Origin: Fibrobacter sp.
Lineage (GTDB): Bacteria > Fibrobacterota > Fibrobacteria > Fibrobacterales > Fibrobacteraceae
NCBI GenBank assembly: GCA_017503015.1
Contig: JAFVTX010000023.1
Coordinates: 1 to 59,108, forward strand
Length of the DNA: 59,108 nt
Direction: 5' to 3'
Positions within the stretch are counted from its first letter, which is position 1; each line of letters begins with the position of its first letter. Shown one piece after another: positions 1-7,991 of this stretch. The position numbers and the translations under genes are program-made. The notes below the pieces were generated by a model. It was not told where the DNA came from and searched no databases. It saw only the letters and a program-made list of their open reading frames with translations.

Positions 1-1989
1 CTTGTCCAAAACGAAGTCGGATATCAGAAGACCTTTTTCGTCCCAATTTTTTAGCGATACTGCTTTTGAATTTTTCCATTTAGATTCCGAGCGCTTTTTC
101 CCACTTTCGTAGTATTGGATCTCGGTCCCTTCAATATATTTTGCTTTATTGTCTGTTTTACCTTTAAAATCGAGTGATAATTTCTTGGGCTTGTAGTATA
201 CTTTAAAATGGGAGTTTATATTGAAGTCATGGGATATAGCCTCATTTTCGGGAAAATATTTTTTCCAAATCACTAATTGGTCTAAAAGATATTCTTCATG
301 TGAAATTTTTTTTCCTGTAGAATCAAAATTGTCGACAGAAACCTTTTTAAATTTTCCTGTACTTGGGTCAACCCCCTCTTTTTTTTCTTTATAAATTAAA
401 ATATTTCCTTGATATGTCTTTTTCGTGCAGAAGCCAGTGCACTCATATTCTTCTTTGTCATAAATAATGTCGCCAACATACTCCATATGCTCCGTTGGTG
501 AAATTTCTGTTATCAAGTGTTTCATTCGTTGAAAATCCATTTTTAGGACACCTGTAGAATCCCAGTATTTCATTGTTGTTTTTACGCCATTTTTGAAGAT
601 GGTTTCCCCTTGAAGTGTTCCGTTTTCATACCAATTTTTTTCTGTTCCTTCAAGAAGATTTGCAACGCCATTAATTGATTCTATCACACCGATGCTTTCA
701 AATGTTAATTGCCCATTTTCATAATAATTGCGTTGGTAACTAGAGTAATCTGTTTCCAATTTAGGCTTGCCGTTTTCATACCATATGGTCGTTTTGACTA
801 TTTTACCATCTTCGTAGGTTGATTCAATTGCAAGGTTCCCGTTAGGGTAGAATGATTTCCAAATACCCTTCTTTTTCGTCAATTCAGCATCGTTTGCGAA
901 TTCTCCTTGAAAAAACTCACGCAGCGTGCCATCATCGTAAAATAATTTGAAATAATTTGGATAATCAAAATCGAATAGGACGATGTTGTTCTCATTGCGT
1001 GTAATTGTTTTTGTTGGTTTGCCGTTGAAATAGAAACTTTCTTCTTTGGTTACTCCATTTTCAAAAAATTCAGATATGTGGCATTCTCCAGAGCAAGTTG
1101 TTTCCATCCTGATTAAAGAGTAGTTGACATTTCCTGTTGCGAATGTTGCCGTTTTTCCGTCGGGGAAAAGTTCATTGACTATGCTATCTTTCTTAAATTC
1201 AAAAACAGTTTGGCCCCCTTGGATCAAGTGCCGTTCAATGAGTTCGTTGTCTATGAAAACCATGGTTTCTGGAAAAGGATTCGTTATATTCACTTTGAAA
1301 TTAGAAAGGTTGCTATAACGTTCGTATTCAACTGTTGCCGCTTTGGAGGCACCTGTGGTATCGGTTGCTTTTTTTTTGTAGATAGTCGTGATTTTTCCAT
1401 TGGTGGTGGTAATAGAAACTGCGGCATCTGGGTCGCCGAGAATCAAGTTGTATATGTAGATGGACACAGGGTAAGGTAGTGCCGTCTTGATTCTATAAGG
1501 GTCCCAGCTGCTGCCATCGGTTGTTTCAATGTATGCGGAGTCAATAATTGTTCCGTGTGAAAAAATGTATTCCATTCCGGATTTTCCGCCATTTACGTAG
1601 TATGAGGAACGAATGACTTCTCCGTCTAAGTACTCTCGCTCTTCTCCATTTCTAAATCCTCCTACTATTTCGGCTTCTACCCAATGCCCATCGTTGTTTT
1701 CCGTTCGTCCAATGTAGTCGCAGTTTTTGCATGCATCGCCATTCAAGAAATGTCTGGTGTCGCTAGCGGTGGGAATGGTATTGTGCTTGTCTTCATTTTT
1801 TACCGTAACACCAAGTACTTTGATATTTTTTGAATTGTCGTTGGACTTTACTTTGACTCCAGGAACATCTACAGAAACATTGGAATTTGATTGATTGCTC
1901 GAATTAAAAAAAATCGTGTTGCTTGTCCCGGAACATGATGTGAGGAAGGCGATACACGCGATAAGAGCTAGTGTTGTGAAAATGTTCAT
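1..1989 (-). CDS. MORN-variant repeat lipoprotein (cut off by the window edge)
   Basis: An open frame of 663 codons starts at ATG 1989-1987 and runs off the left edge without a stop. A GGGAG-type ribosome site sits just upstream of the ATG. The N-terminus is a lipoprotein signal with lipobox LTSC, so the product should be lipidated and exported. The body carries repeated units such as WYENGK, FYPNGNL and YYENGQL, which are the hallmark of MORN_2 (YwqK-type) repeats. Proteins of this family are usually cell-surface or periplasmic and their biochemical role is mostly unknown. The C-terminus is not visible. It reads divergently from tyrS. The family call is firm; the function is not. Confidence 0.8.
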   Translation of the reverse strand, partial: MNIFTTLALIACIAFLTSCSGTSNTIFFNSSNQSNSNVSVDVPGVKVKSNDNSKNIKVLGVTVKNEDKHNTIPTASDTRHFLNGDACKNCDYIGRTENNDGHWVEAEIVGGFRNGEEREYLDGEVIRSSYYVNGGKSGMEYIFSHGTIIDSAYIETTDGSSWDPYRIKTALPYPVSIYIYNLILGDPDAAVSITTTNGKITTIYKKKATDTTGASKAATVEYERYSNLSNFKVNITNPFPETMVFIDNELIERHLIQGGQTVFEFKKDSIVNELFPDGKTATFATGNVNYSLIRMETTCSGECHISEFFENGVTKEESFYFNGKPTKTITRNENNIVLFDFDYPNYFKLFYDDGTLREFFQGEFANDAELTKKKGIWKSFYPNGNLAIESTYEDGKIVKTTIWYENGKPKLETDYSSYQRNYYENGQLTFESIGVIESINGVANLLEGTEKNWYENGTLQGETIFKNGVKTTMKYWDSTGVLKMDFQRMKHLITEISPTEHMEYVGDIIYDKEEYECTGFCTKKTYQGNILIYKEKKEGVDPSTGKFKKVSVDNFDSTGKKISHEEYLLDQLVIWKKYFPENEAISHDFNINSHFKVYYKPKKLSLDFKGKTDNKAKYIEGTEIQYYESGKKRSESKWKNSKAVSLKNWDEKGLLISDFVLDK

Positions 1990-2136
1990 AATTTCTCCCA
2001 CTTCTTTATTTCGAAAAATACATAAAAAAAGGAGAAAAGGGATTTTTATAGAAAAAAAACTTAATTTCGCTATCCGCAAAGTTTGAATTTCTATATTTAT
2101 CCCGTATGATTATCCATTCCTTCTACATGGGCTTCC

Positions 2137-2208
2137 AGTGATTAGTGGTTTAGACCTGTAATTTTCCTAACCACTAACGGCCTTCGGCCCACCAACCACT
2201 AACCACTT
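2137..2208. repeat. Intergenic element with AGTGATTA and CTAACCACT arms
   Basis: AGTGATTAGTGG stands at the left end, CCTAACCACTAA in the middle, a GGCC-TTC-GGCC mini-hairpin follows, and CCACTAACCACTT closes it. The left end is roughly complementary to the two right words, so it can fold. A related element lies at 24580-24655. It fills most of the gap before tyrS. Confidence 0.5.
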
Positions 2209-2218
2209 AATTAAAAAC

Positions 2219-3436
2219 ATGCAATTCCGTCCTGTAAAAGAACAGCTTGAAATTTTGATGCGCGGCGTTATCGATGTTGTGCCGCAAGAAGAACTCGAAA
2301 AGAAACTCCAGAAGTCCTACGATACCGGAGTTCCGCTCCGTATCAAGATGGGCGTGGACCCGACCGCCCCGGACGTTCACTTCGGCCATACGGTGGTGAT
2401 GCGCAAGCTCCGCCAGTTCCAGGATTTGGGCCATACCGTAGTGCTTATCGTGGGTGACTACACTGCCCAGATTGGTGACCCCAGCGGCCGCAACAAGGCC
2501 CGTCCGCGTCTCACGCACGAACAGGTGCTCGAGAACGCGAAGGAATACCAGGAACAGTTCTTCAAGGTCGTCCGCCGCGACCAGGTGGAAATCCACTACA
2601 ACGGCGAATGGTTCTCTAAGCTCCCGTTCAGCAAGGTGACCGAACTCATGGGCCAGTTCACTGTAGCCCAGATGCTCGAGCGCGAGGACTTCCACAACCG
2701 CTACACGGCCAATACGCCCATCAGCCTGCACGAATTCATGTACCCCATGATGCAGGGCTACGATTCCGTAGCCATCAAGAGCGACGTGGAATTGGGCGGC
2801 ACCGACCAGAAGTTCAACGTGCTCCGCGGTCGCGACTTGCAGATTTTTGAAGGCATGGAACCGCAGATCGGCCTCTTCATGCCGATTTTGCTCGGTACCG
2901 ACGGCAAGGTCAAGATGAGCAAGTCCATCGGCAACTACGTGGGACTGAACGAGCCCGCCGACGTGATGTACCACAAGATTTACAGTCTCGCCGACAGCAT
3001 CGTCGAGAACTGGTTTGAACTCCTCACGAACATTCCGCTTGCAGAAATCAAGCAGATGATGGCCGACATCGCCGCGGGCAAGATGAACCCGAACGATGCG
3101 AAGCACCGTCTCGCCATCGACATCGTGACGCAGTACTACGGCGCAGAAGCCGCCGGGGCCGCCGCTGCCAAGGAACGCGAAATCCACAGCGGTAACGCTA
3201 TTCCGAGCGATGCTGCCGAATGCAGCGTGGCGGCCGGCACCTATGGTGCCCTGGACCTGCTCGTAGAAATCAAGGCCTTTGCAAGCAAAGGCGAAGCCCG
3301 TCGCATGGTCCAGAACGGCGGCATAAAAATTGACGGTGAAAAGCTTGCCGATCCGCAGTCCCAGATTGAAATCAAGGGTGCAGACCAGCTGGTTGTCCAG
3401 GTGGGCAAGCGTAAATTTTACAAGGTGAACTTCTAG
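2219..3436 (+). CDS. tyrS: Tyrosyl-tRNA synthetase
   Basis: Charges tRNA-Tyr with tyrosine in the cytoplasm. The protein has 405 residues, usual for the bacterial TyrS class with this HIGH variant. The class I HIGH motif appears as HFGH at residues 54-57, and the KMSKS loop is exact at residues 232-236. The C-terminal ~60 residues (GEARRMVQNGGIKIDGEK) are an S4 RNA-binding domain that grips the tRNA. There is no obvious Shine-Dalgarno sequence before the ATG; the leader is A/T-rich with repeated CTAACCACT words. The PfkB-type kinase gene starts 7 bases downstream, so the two may be co-transcribed. Confidence 0.95.
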   Translation: MQFRPVKEQLEILMRGVIDVVPQEELEKKLQKSYDTGVPLRIKMGVDPTAPDVHFGHTVVMRKLRQFQDLGHTVVLIVGDYTAQIGDPSGRNKARPRLTHEQVLENAKEYQEQFFKVVRRDQVEIHYNGEWFSKLPFSKVTELMGQFTVAQMLEREDFHNRYTANTPISLHEFMYPMMQGYDSVAIKSDVELGGTDQKFNVLRGRDLQIFEGMEPQIGLFMPILLGTDGKVKMSKSIGNYVGLNEPADVMYHKIYSLADSIVENWFELLTNIPLAEIKQMMADIAAGKMNPNDAKHRLAIDIVTQYYGAEAAGAAAAKEREIHSGNAIPSDAAECSVAAGTYGALDLLVEIKAFASKGEARRMVQNGGIKIDGEKLADPQSQIEIKGADQLVVQVGKRKFYKVNF

Positions 3437-3443
3437 GTTTATT

Positions 3444-4399
3444 ATGGCTCAAGAAATCCTTATTCTCGGTCTCAACCCTGCTTGGCAGCGCCTGTTCTTC
3501 TTGGACAAGTTTACTCCGGGCGAAGTCCATCGCATCCCGAAGGTCGAAGAGTATGCTTCTGGAAAGGGCGTCAACTGCGGGCGTGTCTTGCAGCGTTTGG
3601 GCGGAATTCCTTTGCTGATGCATTTCTTGGGCGCCGAGAATGGCTCAAGGATTTTTGACGAATTGTCTGCTTGCGGTATTCAGCAGGCCCCTGTCTGGAT
3701 TAAGGAACCGACCCGCATTTGCACCACAATCGTAAGTGGCGGAAGCACGACCGAACTGATTGAGCCGTCTCCGGTCTTGACAGGCAATGAGAATGAGGAT
3801 TTTCTTCAGACATTGAACGAACACTGGACATCTACCCAATGTGTCGCTCTATGCGGGTCTTTCCCGCAAGCCTTTGACCTGGAGAAGATAAATTCCCTGG
3901 ACTTCACGGGCAAGCGAGTGTTTATCGATGCCATCGAAGGTATCGACACCTGGCTTTCGAAGGGCGTTGAACTTTTGAAAATCAACATGCAGGAATACTG
4001 CAAACTTTTGACCCGTCTTGGAATCCCGCAGGTCACCTCCAGCCCCCAGTTCTGGAAAATGACGGCCACCGCCGTACTGGAACGCCTTCCTATCAAGAAC
4101 CTGGTGGTGACCGATGGCGATTCTCCGGTTCGCGCCTTCCGTTTTGTAGAAAAGAAGTTCCAGGGAATGCAACTGCAACCGCCTACTATCACCATGAAAA
4201 ACAATATTGGCGCAGGCGATTCATCTTTGCTGGCTGGCTCTATGCCGATGGCGAAGGTATGAGCTTTGAGGAGTGCTTGATCAAGGCTACGGCAGTGGCC
4301 GTTTCTCGCTGTGAGGTGGACAAGCCTTGGGATTTGGATCTTGCCCGTGTAAGCGAACTGGAAGCGAAATTCAAGGACGCTATCGAAAAGTTGGAATAA
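3444..4399 (+). pseudogene. PfkB-family sugar-phosphate kinase (1-phosphofructokinase-like), frameshifted
   Basis: The first 272 codons (3444-4262) encode a ribokinase/PfkB-fold kinase. The N-terminus LNPAWQR and the substrate motif GKGVNCGRVLQRLGG resemble FruK and tagatose-6-phosphate kinases. The catalytic motif GAGDS is reached at 4209-4223. Immediately after it the frame breaks. Another frame continues as FAGWLYADGEGMSFEECL and ends ESELEAKF-like sequence before TAA at 4397-4399, restoring the usual ~318-residue length. A single missing base near 4224-4226 explains this. As written, the protein loses its last ~58 residues, which close the nucleotide site. It is either a recent pseudogene or a sequencing error. 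Confidence 0.75.
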
Positions 4400-4415
4400 A
4401 ATCTTCGGAGGCGTT

Positions 4416-5066
4416 ATGGCAAAAACCCTGATTGTCTTTGCGTCTAAGCAAGAATTCCAGTTTTTTTTCAAGAACATTTCGTCGGTGGTGGCATCCTCCA
4501 CGCCGGCAATGGTCAATCCCTCTGTAGACGTTGCAATAGCTGGAGTGGGAATCGTAGATTTCTCGGCGAATTTGGCGCGTTTTTTAAGTCTAAAGAAATA
4601 CGATAGGGCTTTTTTGCTCGGTATTTGTGGAGCTTACCCGAAGAGCGGTCTTCAGGTGGGGTGTGTTGTCCGTATCGATACCGAAGTCGTTGCCGATATG
4701 GGGGCTCAGAGCAGGGAGGGGCATTTTATCCCATGGGGAACCCTGGTGTCAAAAGAGACCCGTTATAGTGGGGCCTCTATCCGTGATTTGCCGTTGTGCC
4801 TTTTGGATGCTCCTGGGGTTGCCGGGGGAACAGTCAACTGCTGCACGGGAACCCAATACTTGGGCAATCGTCGGGAAACCCTTTTCCAGATTCAGGTGGA
4901 AAACATGGAAGGGGCAGCTTTTTTTGCCGTATGTAAAAATTTTGGCGTGCCCGGCTATCAGTTCCGTGCCGTAAGCAACATGGCCTCTGACCGTGACGAA
5001 TCCTCCTGGGATATTCCTCGTGCACTTTCCGCTTTGAAACAATCCGTTCTTGATCAACTTTTCTAA
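4416..5066 (+). CDS. mqnB: Futalosine hydrolase
   Basis: Cleaves futalosine to dehypoxanthine futalosine plus hypoxanthine in the futalosine route to menaquinone. The 216-residue protein belongs to the nucleoside phosphorylase/hydrolase fold: LGICGAYP is the ligand-binding glycine stretch, and VENMEGAAFFAVCK is the ribose-binding motif with the catalytic Glu-Met-Glu. A good ribosome site (GGAGG) precedes ATG 4416. It lies 16 bases after the broken kinase gene and 94 bases before mqnD, a functional neighbour in the same pathway, which strengthens the assignment over a generic 5'-methylthioadenosine nucleosidase. mqnA and mqnC are not in the window. Confidence 0.88.
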   Translation: MAKTLIVFASKQEFQFFFKNISSVVASSTPAMVNPSVDVAIAGVGIVDFSANLARFLSLKKYDRAFLLGICGAYPKSGLQVGCVVRIDTEVVADMGAQSREGHFIPWGTLVSKETRYSGASIRDLPLCLLDAPGVAGGTVNCCTGTQYLGNRRETLFQIQVENMEGAAFFAVCKNFGVPGYQFRAVSNMASDRDESSWDIPRALSALKQSVLDQLF

Positions 5067-5079
5067 TTCGGAATCGTTC

Positions 5080-5160
5080 TCTAAAAAAAAACTAATTCCG
5101 AAATCCGAAATCCGAATTCCTAATTCCTAATTAATCTCACACCTCACACCCCACACCCCA
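5080..5160. repeat. Word-repeat spacer before mqnD
   Basis: Short tandem words fill the gap: (AATTCCG/AAATCCG) several times, AATTCCT twice, then CTCACACC, CTCACACCCC and ACACCCC right up to the ATG. AATTCGGAAT at ~5066-5075 can pair with the ATTCCG words. No ribosome site is present. Confidence 0.5.
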
Positions 5161-5952
5161 ATGCGTCTCTCTCTCGGCATCTCTACCTGTCCAAACGACA
5201 CCTTCATCTACGAAAACCTCATCGCAGGCCTAAAAGATTCCCCCTTTGAATGGGATGTCCATTACGCCGATGTTCAGACCTTGAACGAAATGGTCATGGC
5301 GGGCAAACTGGACGTGGCAAAAGTCAGCGCCCAGATTTACCCCCAGGTTCGCGAGAATTACCGGGGGCTTGGCTGTGGCGGTGCCATCGGTTATGGTTGC
5401 GGACCGCTCCTGCTGTCAAGCAAGGGGGACGAATTTGACCCCAATGGCGAAACCACGCTGCCCGGAAAAAACACAACGGCTGCCCTTTTGTTCAAATTTT
5501 GGTACCAGAAAAACTTCGGTGGTGCGCCCCGTCTCCGCTACGCCTTTTTTGATGAAGTGTACCGCGGGCTACTTGCGGGTTCGGTAGCTCAGGGCGTGAC
5601 TATCCATGAACACCGTTTCACCTGGAAGCGGGACGGCCTTTATCTGTTACAGGATTTGGGTGCTTATTGGGAGCAGGAAACGGGTACTCCGATTCCTCTG
5701 GGAATAGCGGTTGCTCGAAAAGATTTTTCGAATGAAGTAATAGAGGGCGTTGAATCGGAAATTCGAAAGAGTCTAAAAATGGCATGGACGAGGGCTGAAA
5801 TGGTAACCCCGTTCATTCAAGAAAAGGCCCAAATTGAAGAAAAAAATGTTATAGAATCTCACATAAAAATGTTTGTAAATGACTTTTCTGAGGCAATTGG
5901 CGAAAAAGGGAAAGCCGCCTTGGAACGATTGTGGATGTTGTCAAGTTGTTGA
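5161..5952 (+). CDS. mqnD: 1,4-dihydroxy-6-naphthoate synthase
   Basis: Converts cyclic dehypoxanthinyl futalosine to 1,4-dihydroxy-6-naphthoate in menaquinone synthesis. At 263 residues it has the family length. The N-terminus LGISTCPNDTFIYENL is the MqnD signature, followed by DVQTLNEMVMAGKLDVAKVS and GCGPLLLS, which line the cleft of this periplasmic-binding-protein-like fold. No Shine-Dalgarno sequence precedes the ATG; the leader is a simple CACACC-rich repeat. Together with mqnB it shows that respiratory quinone is made by the futalosine route. The gap 5953-6080 is A/T-rich and looks like the promoter region of the next gene. Confidence 0.92.
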   Translation: MRLSLGISTCPNDTFIYENLIAGLKDSPFEWDVHYADVQTLNEMVMAGKLDVAKVSAQIYPQVRENYRGLGCGGAIGYGCGPLLLSSKGDEFDPNGETTLPGKNTTAALLFKFWYQKNFGGAPRLRYAFFDEVYRGLLAGSVAQGVTIHEHRFTWKRDGLYLLQDLGAYWEQETGTPIPLGIAVARKDFSNEVIEGVESEIRKSLKMAWTRAEMVTPFIQEKAQIEEKNVIESHIKMFVNDFSEAIGEKGKAALERLWMLSSC

Positions 5953-6080
5953 TAAAGTGTTTATAAGTAAAAAAATCTTGTAATAATTCGTTAATGTATC
6001 TTTAAATTTACAAAATGGCGATTTTTTAGCAAAAACTTTATTTATTTTCCGTAAAGCATCTTTTTTATGGGAGTTCTATT

Positions 6081-6281
6081 ATGAGCTTAGTAAACGACCT
6101 TGAACTGGAAGTCGAAAACTTCAAGCGCGAGTACGAAAAGTTCGAGCGCGGTAACAAGTCCGCCGGCACCCGTGCCCGCAAAGTCCTGCAGGACATCAAG
6201 AAGACCTGCCAGGAGATTCGCGTGTCCATCCAGGGGGCGAAGAAGGAGGACGTGAAGGAGTCTCAGACTCCTGAATCGTAA
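6081..6281 (+). CDS. Histone H1-like protein, Hc1 family
   Basis: A 66-residue, highly charged, all-helical protein. The segment NKSAGTRARKVLQDIKKTCQ matches the conserved core of the bacterial Hc1-like family (seen in Chlamydia and Bacteroidetes), small basic proteins thought to bind and compact DNA. It lacks the long Lys/Ala tail of chlamydial Hc1 and instead ends in an acidic Glu/Ser stretch. A ribosome site (GGGAG) precedes ATG 6081. It is monocistronic: a hairpin with A and U flanks lies ~40 bases after the stop. DNA binding is inferred from family membership. Confidence 0.75.
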   Translation: MSLVNDLELEVENFKREYEKFERGNKSAGTRARKVLQDIKKTCQEIRVSIQGAKKEDVKESQTPES

Positions 6282-6319
6282 TTTTTGCTTTGCATAAGGC
6301 TGACTTTGATTCCTTTTTT

Positions 6320-6343
6320 TGCGAAAAATGCCGTTTTTTCGCA
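6320..6343 (+). terminator. Hairpin, probable terminator after the Hc1-like gene
   Basis: TGCGAAAAA and TTTTTTCGCA pair around a TGCCG loop, with a T-run just before the stem. The stem is A/U-rich, so it is weaker than a classic terminator but could work in both directions. Confidence 0.45.
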
Positions 6344-6465
6344 GAATTGGTTTGACTAAACTCGATTTTTGAGGTATATTCCCACTTGAGTTTGATTTTG
6401 TCAGTCTTGGCAAATGATAAAGCTAAACGAATTTATGTGTTCTATGATTGGAGAAACGTAGCAGT

Positions 6466-7983
6466 ATGACCCTAAAGAAACTGGTCTTAGTAACGGCCGG
6501 GGCGATGCTTCTTTCTGGAACCGCCATGGCAAAGAATATCAACGTGCCTGGCGATTACTCAAAGATTGCCGACGCTCTTGGCAATGCGGATGCTGGCGAT
6601 ACCATCTTGGTAAAGCGTGGCACCTACAACGAAAACATTACCTTGGTGATGGATGTGGTCTTGAAAGGTGAGGATCCTCTCACGACTATCATCGATGGTG
6701 GCCGAAACGGTCCGACCGTCATGGGTACTTCGGGTGCCGAGATGTCGCACTTCACTATCAGGAACGGTCTCGAAGGTATCCTTTGCGAAAACGCAGCCCC
6801 CTATATCCACCACTGCTACGTGCTGGATAACAAGGCCACGGGTATCGGTGCGTTCATCTCGCTTCCTCACCTCCGCAATAACGTGGTGTACGGCAACCGC
6901 TGGTCCGGCATCCTTGCTTGGGGTGCTAAGGCGCTGGATGCATCCATCGAACAGAACGTGGTGCTCCGCAATGGCTACTCCGGCCTTGCATTGAAGGGCC
7001 CCACCAACGTCATCGCCACCAACAACATCTTCATGGAAAACCACTACTACGGTGTGTTTGCCGACCCTGCTGCTGGTCAGACCAAGGTGGAGTACAACAA
7101 CATCTACAAGAACTACTACCCCTTCAACCAGTTCATCAAGGTGAACCGTACCAACGTTTCCCTTGATCCGAAGTTCATCAACCACTCTCTTTCGAAGCCG
7201 AACTTCTACTGCCAGTCCACCTCGCCGATGCTCAAGCGTGGAAAGGGTAAGTTGGATATCGGCCTTACTGCTACTGAGATTGAGAAAGAAGAAGAGGAAG
7301 TAGAAGAGACCCGTAACCCGGACTCCGATGCCGACGGCATGTGCGATCCTTGGGTCTCCGAAGAAGGTCTTGCAGACAAATACGCATCGGTCTGTACCGG
7401 TGTAGACAACTGTCCCGAAGAAGCTGAAGACTTCGACGGTTACCAGGATGACGATGGCTGCCCGGATGCCGACAACGACCGCGACGGTATTTGCGATCCT
7501 TGGGTAGAAGCCAAGGCTATGCAGGCCAACTTCGCTCACGTTTGTAAGGGCGTTGACCTGTGCCCCGAACAGCCCGAAACCATCAACGATTACAAGGACG
7601 ACGACGGATGCCCGGACGAAGTGCCGCAGCCGCCCAAGAAGGTCTTTGTGCTTGAAGGTGTGAACTTTGAATCCGGTAAGGCAACCATCACTCAGGATTC
7701 CTACATCTCTCTGATGAAGGTGGTGGACATCATGGAAACCTTCACCGAAGCTACGTTTGAAATCGTAGGCCATACGGATAACCAGGGTAACAAGGCCAAG
7801 AACAAGCAGCTCTCTGCCGACCGCGCCGAAGCTGTGAAGAACTTCCTTGTAGAAAAGGGTATTTCCGAAAGCCGTATTACAACATCCGGTATGGGTGATA
7901 CCAAGCCGGTGGCCTCCAACAAAACCCCCGAAGGGCGTGCGCAGAACCGTCGTATCGAATTCAAGCGCACGGATATCAAGTAA
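6466..7983 (+). CDS. Beta-helix / TSP3-like / OmpA-domain outer-membrane protein
   Basis: ATG 6466 gives 505 residues starting with a clear signal peptide cut after GTAMA; a TTG at 6448 is possible but spoils the signal. Residues ~25-270 form a right-handed beta-helix of the NosD/pectate-lyase type (NNVVYGNRWSGILAWG). Then follow two extended calcium-loop repeats of TSP3 type (DADGMCDPWV and DRDGICDPWV). Residues ~395-505 are an OmpA domain with FEIVGHTDNQG and SADRAEAVKNFL, which binds peptidoglycan. It should sit at the outer membrane with the OmpA domain holding the wall. It leads a series of envelope genes ending at 17291, with only 8 bases to the next gene. Confidence 0.85.
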   Translation: MTLKKLVLVTAGAMLLSGTAMAKNINVPGDYSKIADALGNADAGDTILVKRGTYNENITLVMDVVLKGEDPLTTIIDGGRNGPTVMGTSGAEMSHFTIRNGLEGILCENAAPYIHHCYVLDNKATGIGAFISLPHLRNNVVYGNRWSGILAWGAKALDASIEQNVVLRNGYSGLALKGPTNVIATNNIFMENHYYGVFADPAAGQTKVEYNNIYKNYYPFNQFIKVNRTNVSLDPKFINHSLSKPNFYCQSTSPMLKRGKGKLDIGLTATEIEKEEEEVEETRNPDSDADGMCDPWVSEEGLADKYASVCTGVDNCPEEAEDFDGYQDDDGCPDADNDRDGICDPWVEAKAMQANFAHVCKGVDLCPEQPETINDYKDDDGCPDEVPQPPKKVFVLEGVNFESGKATITQDSYISLMKVVDIMETFTEATFEIVGHTDNQGNKAKNKQLSADRAEAVKNFLVEKGISESRITTSGMGDTKPVASNKTPEGRAQNRRIEFKRTDIK

Positions 7984-7991
7984 AGGAGTAG

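Noticed and set aside
6559-7773. Long minus-strand frame of ~400 codons opposite the OmpA-type gene
   Set aside because: Low-complexity Val/His/Leu-rich sequence with no motif, mirrored from the real gene.
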